DNA from: Flavobacterium rakeshii
Lineage (GTDB): Bacteria; Bacteroidota; Bacteroidia; Flavobacteriales; Flavobacteriaceae
Reading direction: 5' to 3'
NCBI RefSeq assembly: GCF_009741375.1
Contig: NZ_WOWP01000024.1
Coordinates: 186,001-250,000, forward strand
Length of the DNA stretch: 64,000 bases
The notes beneath the pieces were generated by a model. The model did no database searches, was not told the DNA's origin, and was given only the letters and a program-made list of their open reading frames with translations. How positions within the stretch are numbered: the first letter of the stretch is position 1; every line of letters begins with the position of its first letter. The position numbers and the translations under genes are program-made. Positions 14,522 through 21,262 of this stretch are shown here, in pieces.

Positions 14522-16552
14522 ATGAATTCACTTACCCAAAAATTTAATACAAAACACGATACAGCTCCCTTTAACTCCATAAAAACAGAAGATTTCCTTC
14601 CTGCTTTTACCGAAGGGATTGCAGCTGCAAAAAAAGAGATTGACGAAATTATCTCTAACCCTCAAGAGGCTACTTTTGAAAATACTATCGAAGCCCTTTC
14701 CTATAGCGGAGACATGCTAGACAGAACATCGGGCATCTTTTTCAACCTGCATTCGGCAGAAACCAATGACGATATTCAGAAAATCGCCATGGAAGTTTCG
14801 CCTATGCTTTCGGAATTTAGTAATGACATCCGTTTAAATAAGGATTTATTTGAAAGGGTTAAGGCAGTATATGATAAAAGAGATAGCCTTACACTAACAC
14901 CGGAGCAAAGCACACTACTGGAAAAAAAATACAAAAGCTTTGCCCGCAACGGTGCCAACCTGCCGGAAGATAAAAAATCAAGACTTCGTGAAATTGATAA
15001 AGAGCTTTCTCAGCTAAGCCTTAAGTTCGGCGAGAATGTATTGGCGGAAACCAATGCTTTCCAACTGCATATTACAAATGAGAATGACCTTTCGGGACTT
15101 CCGGAAGGAGCTATAGAGGCGGCACATGAAGTAGCCAAAAGCCTTGAAAAAGACGGATGGGTTTTCACACTGGACTTCCCAAGCTACATGCCGTTTATGA
15201 CTTATGCCGACAACAGGGAATTGCGTAAAAAAATGGCACTGGCATTTGGGGCAAAAGGATTTCAGAATAATGAGTTCGACAATCAGGAAACGGTATTACA
15301 AATAGTTAAGCTTCGCCACGAGCGCGCTAATCTTTTAGGTTATAAATCGCACGCCGACTTCGTACTGGAAGAACGCATGGCAGAAAGCCCTGAAAAAGTA
15401 CGCACTTTCCTAAATGATTTATTAGTAAAAGCCAAACCGGCTGCACAAAAAGAATTTGCAGAACTTACAGCTTTCGCTAAAGAACTGGACGAACTGGATC
15501 ATCTTGAAAAATGGGACGGTGCTTACTATGCCGAAAAGTTAAAACAGAAATTATTCAATCTGGATGATGAAAAGCTGAAACCCTATTTTGAACTGGACAA
15601 AGTGCTTAACGGAGCCTTTACAATTGCAGGAAAACTATATGGCATTTCGTTTACCGAAGTTCAGGATATAGATAAGTACCATAAGGATGTAAGGACTTAT
15701 GAGGTAAAAGATACAAACGGTGATCTTGTAGCTGTTTTTTACGCCGACTTTTTCCCGAGAAAAGGGAAACGTAACGGAGCATGGATGACATCATTCAAAT
15801 CACAATACATTAAAAACGGGGTTAACGAAAGACCGCATGTTTCTATAGTATGTAATTTCACAAAACCTACAGGAACCAAACCATCACTACTTACATTTAA
15901 TGAAGTAACCACATTATTCCATGAGTTTGGACATGCCCTTCACGGTATGCTGGCAAACACTACTTACCCTAACCTTTCGGGCACCAGCGTATACTGGGAT
16001 TTTGTTGAACTGCCAAGCCAGATAATGGAAAACTGGTGTTATGAACCGGAAGCATTAGAGCTTTTTGCACACCATTATAAAACTGGGGAAGTTATCCCTA
16101 TGGAATATATTGAGAAAATAAAGGATAGTGCTGCTTTCCAGGAGGGTATGGCAACAATGCGTCAGTTAAGCTTCGGGTTACTTGATATGGGCTGGCACGC
16201 ACAAGACCCGGCTGCGATAGGCGATGTTAAAAGTTTTGAAATCGAACAGTTCTCCCCTACCCAGCTTTACCCTGATGTACAGGAAAATGCCATGAGTACT
16301 GCATTCTCTCATATTTTTCAGGGCGGGTACTCTTCCGGTTACTACAGCTATAAATGGGCTGAGGTACTGGATGCCGATGCTTTTGAGTTCTTTAAAGAGA
16401 AAGGCATTTTTGATAAAGAAACTGCCGATAAATTTAAGAACAACGTATTATCTAAAGGAGGAACAGAACACCCTATGCTACTTTATAAACGTTTTAGAGG
16501 GCAGGAACCTAAACCGGAAGCTTTATTAAAAAGAGCCGGGTTATTATCTTAA
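14522..16552 (+). CDS. M3 family metallopeptidase (Dcp/oligopeptidase A type)
   Basis: 676 residues, the usual M3A length. The zinc site HEFGH is at 467-471 (FHEFGHALHGML) and the third-ligand segment WDFVELPSQIMENW follows about 25 residues later. There is no signal peptide, so it is probably cytoplasmic. Family members are thimet-type oligopeptidases or dipeptidyl carboxypeptidases that finish intracellular peptide breakdown; the overall match is closest to Dcp/PrlC. It is monocistronic, with its own promoter box and terminator. Confidence 0.92.
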   Translation: MNSLTQKFNTKHDTAPFNSIKTEDFLPAFTEGIAAAKKEIDEIISNPQEATFENTIEALSYSGDMLDRTSGIFFNLHSAETNDDIQKIAMEVSPMLSEFSNDIRLNKDLFERVKAVYDKRDSLTLTPEQSTLLEKKYKSFARNGANLPEDKKSRLREIDKELSQLSLKFGENVLAETNAFQLHITNENDLSGLPEGAIEAAHEVAKSLEKDGWVFTLDFPSYMPFMTYADNRELRKKMALAFGAKGFQNNEFDNQETVLQIVKLRHERANLLGYKSHADFVLEERMAESPEKVRTFLNDLLVKAKPAAQKEFAELTAFAKELDELDHLEKWDGAYYAEKLKQKLFNLDDEKLKPYFELDKVLNGAFTIAGKLYGISFTEVQDIDKYHKDVRTYEVKDTNGDLVAVFYADFFPRKGKRNGAWMTSFKSQYIKNGVNERPHVSIVCNFTKPTGTKPSLLTFNEVTTLFHEFGHALHGMLANTTYPNLSGTSVYWDFVELPSQIMENWCYEPEALELFAHHYKTGEVIPMEYIEKIKDSAAFQEGMATMRQLSFGLLDMGWHAQDPAAIGDVKSFEIEQFSPTQLYPDVQENAMSTAFSHIFQGGYSSGYYSYKWAEVLDADAFEFFKEKGIFDKETADKFKNNVLSKGGTEHPMLLYKRFRGQEPKPEALLKRAGLLS

Positions 16553-16563
16553 TCTTTACAAAT

Positions 16564-16600
16564 AAAAAAATGCTGCTAATATTATTAGCAGCGTTTTTTT
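16564..16600. terminator. Bidirectional terminator
   Basis: A 9-bp perfect stem (16572-16580 with 16584-16592) with a 3-nt loop. A runs lie on the left and T runs on the right, so it can terminate both the M3 peptidase gene and the convergent lipoprotein gene. Confidence 0.85.
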
Positions 16601-17225
16601 ATTCGACTAACCTGTGAGTTTGCTCAAAGGCCGCGATAAGCTCTTTATGTCGTGTAAAACCATACTGCTCTACCTTTTCACTATTCACACCACTGTATAA
16701 GGTAACAATATCTGCATCAAAACCGTTATCAGGAAATGCCTCATTATCCAAACATTCTATATAATACCACCTACAGTTAACAGCCGATTGCGTGTTCCAA
16801 AAATAACCTGTCAGCATTGGCTCCTTATCAACAGTTATAACAAACTGCTCTCCAAAATTCCTATCGGGATATAAATTGCAAATCCGCTTTATAACCTTTT
16901 TACTCAACACAAGCTTATTCGCTTTTAAATCAAAAGCCTTAATATCACTATCATCAATAAAAGGTTCTGACTGTAAATCGACCGAATCAGCCTCAAACTG
17001 CCCTGCAAAGACTACCTCCTCCCTTATTGTATCAAACTGGGCATCTTTAAAAATGTCCTTAGCCCTGTCATATTCAATCTCCTTATATCTGGAAGTTTCT
17101 TTATAAGGTACAGCATCAACAAAGGCTAATCTGTGCTTTAATAAATAAATTTCAATTTTAGGGTGCTTTTCTTCCTTGCACCCTACTGCCAACAGGGCAA
17201 CTAACAACAACATAACACATTTCAT
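16599..17225 (-). CDS. Lipoprotein, function unknown
   Basis: 208 residues. MKCVMLLLVALLAVGCKEEK is a lipoprotein signal with the lipobox Cys at residue 16. The mature part is mixed alpha/beta, with an LNW-free, Trp-poor sequence that matches no family I recognise. WNTQSAVNCRWYYIECLD near 150-165 contains two Cys. It is divergent from the GbsR-type regulator gene, and the operator-like inverted repeat lies between them, so it could share that control. Confidence 0.6.
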   Translation of the reverse strand: MKCVMLLLVALLAVGCKEEKHPKIEIYLLKHRLAFVDAVPYKETSRYKEIEYDRAKDIFKDAQFDTIREEVVFAGQFEADSVDLQSEPFIDDSDIKAFDLKANKLVLSKKVIKRICNLYPDRNFGEQFVITVDKEPMLTGYFWNTQSAVNCRWYYIECLDNEAFPDNGFDADIVTLYSGVNSEKVEQYGFTRHKELIAAFEQTHRLVE

Positions 17226-17263
17226 AGCAAGCTTTTATGTAAATATAACCATTAAAAGAAAAT

Positions 17264-17289
17264 AAACTTTCATATATTTTTGAAAGTTT
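17264..17289. promoter_or_regulatory. Operator-like inverted repeat upstream of the GbsR-type regulator
   Basis: AAACTTTCA (17264-17272) and TGAAAGTTT (17281-17289) are perfect 9-bp arms separated by 8 nt. They lie just upstream of the regulator's -7 box. The same TGAAAGTTT word recurs after the gene, which points to a binding site for the regulator itself. Confidence 0.6.
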
Positions 17290-17302
17290 AAAAATAAGTT
17301 TA

Positions 17303-17310
17303 TACCTTTG
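17303..17310 (+). promoter_or_regulatory. -7 promoter box of the GbsR-type regulator
   Basis: TACCTTTG, with only 4 nt before the ATG at 17315. The mRNA is predicted to begin at or next to the start codon, that is, to be leaderless. Confidence 0.6.
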
Positions 17311-17314
17311 GTAC

Positions 17315-17818
17315 ATGGAATTCACAGAAGCAAAAAATAAATTCGTACAAACCTGGGGAGCATTAGGCTCACAATGGGGCATAAACAAAACAATGGCCCA
17401 AATACACGCCCTGCTTATGGTAAGTAACGAACCGCTTTCTATGGAAGACATTATGGAAGAACTGCAAATTTCACGCGGTAATGCCAGCATGAACATTCGT
17501 GCCCTTATTGACTGGGGAATTGTATACAAAGAGTTTAAGCACGGAGAACGCAGGGAGTTCTTTACAGCTGAGAAAGACCTTGATGAGCTTGCCATCAAAA
17601 TTGCCAAAGAGCGCAGTAAACGTGAAATTAAACCGGCACTTAAAGTTTTAAAAGAAGTATCTGCCGATGTAGACACCAAAACGACTGAAGGAAAGTATTT
17701 TGCCGAACAAACCGACAAGCTCTATGAGTTTGTTTTAAAAACCGACAATATAATTGAAAAAGCCACTGAATACAAAGACAACTGGCTTACCAAGCTACTA
17801 ATGAAGATGATGAAATAA
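17315..17818 (+). CDS. GbsR/MarR family transcriptional regulator
   Basis: 167 residues. The winged helix-turn-helix lies at about 25-95: NKTMAQIHALLMVSNEPLSMEDIMEELQISRGNASMNIRALIDWGIVYKEFKHGERREFF, the GbsR-type variant of MarR with its SRGNASMNIRAL recognition helix. A helical tail follows. GbsR proteins are DNA-binding repressors or activators, often of membrane or osmolyte functions. The promoter overlaps matching inverted repeats on both sides of the gene, so autoregulation and control of the following small-membrane-protein cluster are likely. The start is ATG 17315; the next Met is in the HTH. Confidence 0.85.
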   Translation: MEFTEAKNKFVQTWGALGSQWGINKTMAQIHALLMVSNEPLSMEDIMEELQISRGNASMNIRALIDWGIVYKEFKHGERREFFTAEKDLDELAIKIAKERSKREIKPALKVLKEVSADVDTKTTEGKYFAEQTDKLYEFVLKTDNIIEKATEYKDNWLTKLLMKMMK

Positions 17819-17834
17819 CATCATTTTTTTTATT

Positions 17835-17864
17835 TGAAAGTTTCATTTTTTTCTGAAAGTTTCA
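17835..17864. promoter_or_regulatory. Two copies of TGAAAGTTTCA before the membrane-protein cluster
   Basis: TGAAAGTTTCA, a palindrome with a 1-nt centre, occurs at 17835-17845 and 17854-17864 (19 nt apart). This is 16 nt before the first gene of the cluster. The word matches the arms of the inverted repeat upstream of the regulator gene. Confidence 0.6.
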
Positions 17865-17879
17865 AATAAACAATAAACC

Positions 17880-18215
17880 ATGAAATATATTTACAGAATA
17901 AACATTTTTGCCGTAACACTACCGTTTGCAATAGCCACATTAGGAGTTTTTAATCAGGATTTTTTGATATTTGCCTTGCTCTCAACAATGGTTACAGGCG
18001 GACTACAGGTTCTTCTTGCTATAATTTCCTTTTATAAAAACCCAAAAGAAGTACATCTATACATATATAGTACACTTACCATACTATTCTTTTTATTATG
18101 TAAACTGTACCCTAACAACGAGGCAATACTCTTTCTCCCCCCAGCACTGGCTATATACCACTTTAACATCATTCGCACATTATATAAAAGAGAGAAAAAA
18201 AAAAATGAATTTTAA
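17880..18215 (+). CDS. Small membrane protein A, function unknown
   Basis: 111 residues with about three to four hydrophobic segments (near 8-27, 33-52, 60-78 and 83-98) and a basic C-terminal tail (YKREKKKNEF). It begins MKYIYRINIF, close to the MKSIYRINSF start of the protein at 19024-19380, and the two share size and layout, so they look paralogous. It is the first gene after the paired operator and overlaps the next gene by 11 nt. No family was recognised. Confidence 0.65.
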   Translation: MKYIYRINIFAVTLPFAIATLGVFNQDFLIFALLSTMVTGGLQVLLAIISFYKNPKEVHLYIYSTLTILFFLLCKLYPNNEAILFLPPALAIYHFNIIRTLYKREKKKNEF

Positions 18216-18555
18216 TATCCTTACATACGTCATTTTCCTGCTCATAATTGTTTACATCATCGTGGTGGTGGGTAAAATTTGCTATAAAAACGGAAACATC
18301 TATGTGTTGGAATTAGTGCATGGCGATAAGGAATTATGTCTGCGTATCAACAAGATACTACTGTTAGGCTACTATCTGGTAAACATAGGCTATGCGGCAA
18401 TGACATTACTAAACTGGGAAACCGTAATTACTTTTAAACGCCTTATAGAAACCATAGCGGTTAAGTCGGCCATAATAATCAGTATACTTTGCATACTACA
18501 TTATCTAAACATATTCATATTAACCAAATACATTCAAAAAATTATTAACGACTAA
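18205..18555 (+). CDS. Small membrane protein B, function unknown
   Basis: 116 residues with three hydrophobic segments (about 4-26, 48-66 and 78-105). The motif NGNIYVLELVHGDKELCLRINKILLLGYYLVNIGYAAM lines up with KNSKIFMLDIFKGREEIANATNKLFETGFYLLNLGFALM of the next protein, so these two genes are paralogues. Its start overlaps the end of gene A by 11 nt, which suggests translational coupling. Confidence 0.65.
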   Translation: MNFNILTYVIFLLIIVYIIVVVGKICYKNGNIYVLELVHGDKELCLRINKILLLGYYLVNIGYAAMTLLNWETVITFKRLIETIAVKSAIIISILCILHYLNIFILTKYIQKIIND

Positions 18556-18566
18556 ATTTAATTATC

Positions 18567-18953
18567 ATGGAAACTACAAAAATATTAATCGGTTACGCCA
18601 TTTACCTTCCTGTTGCTATAGCACTAACATTTACAGTATCTCGAACTCTGTTTAAAAACAGCAAGATTTTTATGCTGGACATATTTAAAGGTCGCGAAGA
18701 AATAGCCAATGCCACTAACAAACTTTTTGAAACCGGATTTTACCTTTTAAACCTGGGCTTTGCATTAATGATTTTAAAAATAAGTCTTGATGACAATTCT
18801 TATCAGGACTTGGTAGAAACCCTAAGTTATAAAATAGGTGGTTTCTCTATCTATTTAGGTATTATGTTGTTTTTAAATCTGTACTTCTTTTTTAGAGGAA
18901 AAAGAAAAGCAAAAGAAAGCAGAACTGAAGAGTATGTAACCTATAGACAATAA
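18567..18953 (+). CDS. Small membrane protein C, paralogue of B
   Basis: 128 residues, with hydrophobic segments near 6-24, 52-70 and 88-110 and a charged C-terminal tail (RGKRKAKESRTEEY). The middle is homologous to gene B (Y/F-x-L-x-x-G-F/Y-x-L-x-N-x-G-x-A-x-M pattern). It lies 11 nt after B in the same direction. A copy of a 22-bp sequence starts 6 nt after its stop. Function unknown. Confidence 0.65.
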   Translation: METTKILIGYAIYLPVAIALTFTVSRTLFKNSKIFMLDIFKGREEIANATNKLFETGFYLLNLGFALMILKISLDDNSYQDLVETLSYKIGGFSIYLGIMLFLNLYFFFRGKRKAKESRTEEYVTYRQ

Positions 18954-18959
18954 AATATT

Positions 18960-18981
18960 AAACCACACCTTACCTTAATTA
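18960..18981 (+). repeat. 22-bp direct repeat, copy 1
   Basis: Identical to 19379-19400; core CCACACCTTACCTTAATTA. The two copies bracket the small gene at 19024-19380 with a period of 419 bp. Confidence 0.85.
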
Positions 18982-19023
18982 CATTACATCTATACAAAGT
19001 TATACCTAATAGACCTTACTAAT

Positions 19024-19380
19024 ATGAAATCCATATACCGTATAAACAGCTTTTTCCTTATATGTAATTTATTACTTTTTATTGTTCCCTGTTTCGGACT
19101 ACTTGCAATGATACCACTAGGTATAATACAATTAACAACGGCTATTGGCATCAGCCTCACATTCTACAGGAAAATAAACTTTGAACTAAAAAAAATGCTA
19201 AAAATATACTGGTTGCTTGTAGGGTTAGATTCACTTTATATCATGCTATACATCAACATAAAAAAATCACATTACGACTTTTATGAAATAATATTCTTCG
19301 CTTACCCTATGCTTATAGCGTGCTACTTTGTATATGTAACCTACAGGATAAACAAATTTATAAATCCAAAAGAAGAATAA
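19024..19380 (+). CDS. Small membrane protein D, paralogue of A
   Basis: 118 residues with about four hydrophobic segments (near 8-28, 32-48, 60-78 and 90-108). It shares the MKxIYRIN opening and overall layout with gene A. It lies between two identical 22-bp direct repeats, the second of which starts in its stop codon. This is what an insertion by duplication would leave. Function unknown. Confidence 0.6.
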   Translation: MKSIYRINSFFLICNLLLFIVPCFGLLAMIPLGIIQLTTAIGISLTFYRKINFELKKMLKIYWLLVGLDSLYIMLYINIKKSHYDFYEIIFFAYPMLIACYFVYVTYRINKFINPKEE

Positions 19381-19400
19381 ACCACACCTTACCTTAATTA
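19379..19400 (+). repeat. 22-bp direct repeat, copy 2
   Basis: Identical to 18960-18981. It overlaps the stop codon of protein D and ends 9 nt before the ATG of the epimerase gene. Confidence 0.85.
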
Positions 19401-19409
19401 TAAAATGTT

Positions 19410-20312
19410 ATGAAAAAGATGATTATCGCTGCCGGGACAGGCTTTCTCGGCAGCATTCTTAGCGAGCACTTTAAAAACAAAGTTGATGAGATTATTATCC
19501 TTACCCGTGGTAAATCAAGCATCACAGGTAATATAAAATATGTACACTGGAATGCCCGAACCTTTGGCAACTGGGAAACCGAACTGGAAAACAGTGACGT
19601 GCTTATCAACCTGGCAGGTAAATCAGTAAACTGTAGGTATAACGAGCGAAACAAAAACGAGATTATGGCTTCACGACTCAACAGCACTGCAATACTTAAC
19701 AAGGCAGTTTTACAATGTAAAAACCCACCTAAACACTGGCTTAACTCATCTACAGCTACTATTTACAAAGGTTCTTACCACAAACAGATGGATGAGGTAA
19801 ACGGCGATAAGGGCTTTGACTTTTCAATGAAAGTGGCTCGCGCATGGGAGAAGGTGTTTTTTAAGACCGAAACTCCGCAAACACTTAAAACAGCATTGCG
19901 CACTTCTATCGTTTTGGGTAAAAACGGAGGCGCCTACCCTATGCTAAGGAAATTAGCAAAAATAGGGATGGGCGGTAAACAGGGCAATGGCAGGCAGTAT
20001 GTAAGCTGGATTCATGAGCACGATTTTGCCCGTGCTGTTGAATTTATAATCAACACTAAAACGGAAGGCGTTATAAACATTGTAAGCCCTACCCCTATTC
20101 GCAATACTAACTTTATGAAAGCAATTGTAAAACAGGTTAAAGCTCCTTTTGCTATTCCTGTTAGCAAAACAATGCTTGAAATAGGAGCAAAAATTATAGG
20201 CACCGAAACAGAACTTATTTTAAAAAGCAGAAATGTAATCTCCAAACGATTACAGGAAAACGGTTTTACATTTACCTATCCTGATTTAAGTACTGCTTTA
20301 CAAAATTTATAA
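19410..20312 (+). CDS. TIGR01777 family NAD(P)-dependent epimerase (YfcH/SulA-like)
   Basis: 300 residues. An N-terminal Rossmann motif (AAGTGFLGSILSEHF) precedes LINLAGKSVNCRYNERNKNEIMASRLNST, the TIGR01777 signature, then RTSIVLGKNGGAYPML and GNGRQYVSWIHEHDFARA. The C terminus is the DUF1731-like tail (ISKRLQENGFTFTYPDL). The family is an extended SDR of unknown substrate; the old 'cell division inhibitor' name is not well founded. It closes the GbsR-linked cluster and overlaps the convergent UbiA-like gene by 6 bp. Confidence 0.88.
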   Translation: MKKMIIAAGTGFLGSILSEHFKNKVDEIIILTRGKSSITGNIKYVHWNARTFGNWETELENSDVLINLAGKSVNCRYNERNKNEIMASRLNSTAILNKAVLQCKNPPKHWLNSSTATIYKGSYHKQMDEVNGDKGFDFSMKVARAWEKVFFKTETPQTLKTALRTSIVLGKNGGAYPMLRKLAKIGMGGKQGNGRQYVSWIHEHDFARAVEFIINTKTEGVINIVSPTPIRNTNFMKAIVKQVKAPFAIPVSKTMLEIGAKIIGTETELILKSRNVISKRLQENGFTFTYPDLSTALQNL

Positions 20313-21125
20313 ATAACTAGCCAACACCACTAGTCCAAGCCAGAAAATTGGGATACTCTCCACCCAAAATAAGGTATAGTATTTACTACGGTTTGGAGTA
20401 GCATAAATAGTAAACAGGGCTGTCGCTACCACCAGTACTACATTTACTATAAGCTGCATATTATCTATAGTACTTTTAAAAAACTCTAAAAAATAGAAAG
20501 GCAATAGTAGTATCAGGTTAAGGAGTTTGGTCATCTTTACCCCTATTATTTGTGGTATGGTACGCAACATTGGGTCATCCTCACTTAAGTCGATTATCTC
20601 AAATATCAGGATAAGGATAAGCACCAAAAGGAATCGCTGACAGAATTTAAGGATAAGATCGGTTACAATTTCATTACCTACCTCAACAATAGGCATCAGC
20701 GTGGTAACACCCGCCCAGCAAAGTGCAACTATATATACTTTAATACCGCTGAGGTTACGCAGATTAGGACGCTTAGGAAATACAGGAACCGTATACAAAG
20801 CCGTTAACCCAAAAAAGATAATCCCGGTGATTTGGGTTTGACGTTTCAGCATCATGAAAAAAACACCCGCAGCCACAAAAGCCACAGCGCTTAATGCCGT
20901 AATGATTTTCAGGTTTGTGCTAATTGGCCTCTTAAATCTGTACCAGCTTTCATACTTCATAAAGTTGTAGCTAAACATAGTACCGCAATAGGCAAAACCC
21001 GCCATATGAAAATTGAACGGAAGGTTAAACATATGGTTCGTCATTAACACCAGTGCCAGCACCGACATTGCCACGTGCATACTACCGTGTAAATACAGGT
21101 CAAATATCCGTTTTAATACTTTCAT
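20307..21125 (-). CDS. UbiA-like integral membrane protein
   Basis: 272 residues from ATG 21125, with 8-9 membrane segments. FEIIDLSEDDPMLRTIPQIIGV (about 190-210) resembles the second Asp-rich motif of UbiA prenyltransferases. YNFMKYESWYRFKRPI near residue 55 stands where the first NDxxDxxxD motif would be, but the Asp residues are missing. A prenyltransferase fold is plausible; activity is uncertain. The longest frame begins at TTG 21143, but the promoter box TATTTTTG (21131-21138) lies after that codon, so ATG 21125 is the better start. Confidence 0.55.
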   Translation of the reverse strand: MKVLKRIFDLYLHGSMHVAMSVLALVLMTNHMFNLPFNFHMAGFAYCGTMFSYNFMKYESWYRFKRPISTNLKIITALSAVAFVAAGVFFMMLKRQTQITGIIFFGLTALYTVPVFPKRPNLRNLSGIKVYIVALCWAGVTTLMPIVEVGNEIVTDLILKFCQRFLLVLILILIFEIIDLSEDDPMLRTIPQIIGVKMTKLLNLILLLPFYFLEFFKSTIDNMQLIVNVVLVVATALFTIYATPNRSKYYTLFWVESIPIFWLGLVVLASYL

Positions 21126-21130
21126 ACTTA

Positions 21131-21138
21131 CAAAAATA
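21131..21138 (-). promoter_or_regulatory. -7 promoter box of the UbiA-like gene
   Basis: TATTTTTG on the minus strand, with 5 nt to the ATG at 21125. It again predicts a leaderless or near-leaderless mRNA. Confidence 0.5.
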
Positions 21139-21224
21139 ATCAATCTCTCAACAGGTTTTAGTTTAGGTTAAAAAATTCTTAAAAATCACGATAAAAAAGA
21201 CATTAAAATTTGGATATAATTAAC

Positions 21225-21232
21225 TAATTTTG
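21225..21232 (+). promoter_or_regulatory. -7 promoter box of gcvP
   Basis: TAATTTTG (TAnnTTTG), with a 30-nt gap to the ATG at 21263. The TTG at 21230, where the longest frame begins, is part of this box. Confidence 0.65.
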
Positions 21233-21262
21233 TGTCCTCTAAAAAACACGCAACAATATCAT

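Noticed and set aside
17880..19380. The four small membrane proteins as toxin-antitoxin or phage holins
   Set aside because: They have 3-4 membrane segments each, paralogous pairing and a GbsR/epimerase context, with no partner antitoxin or lysis genes.
18960..19400. The 22-bp repeats as insertion sequence target duplications
   Set aside because: They enclose only a small membrane protein paralogue, with no transposase or terminal inverted repeats.
21180..21262. A glycine riboswitch upstream of gcvP
   Set aside because: The predicted leader after the promoter box is only about 30 nt, too short for the riboswitch.
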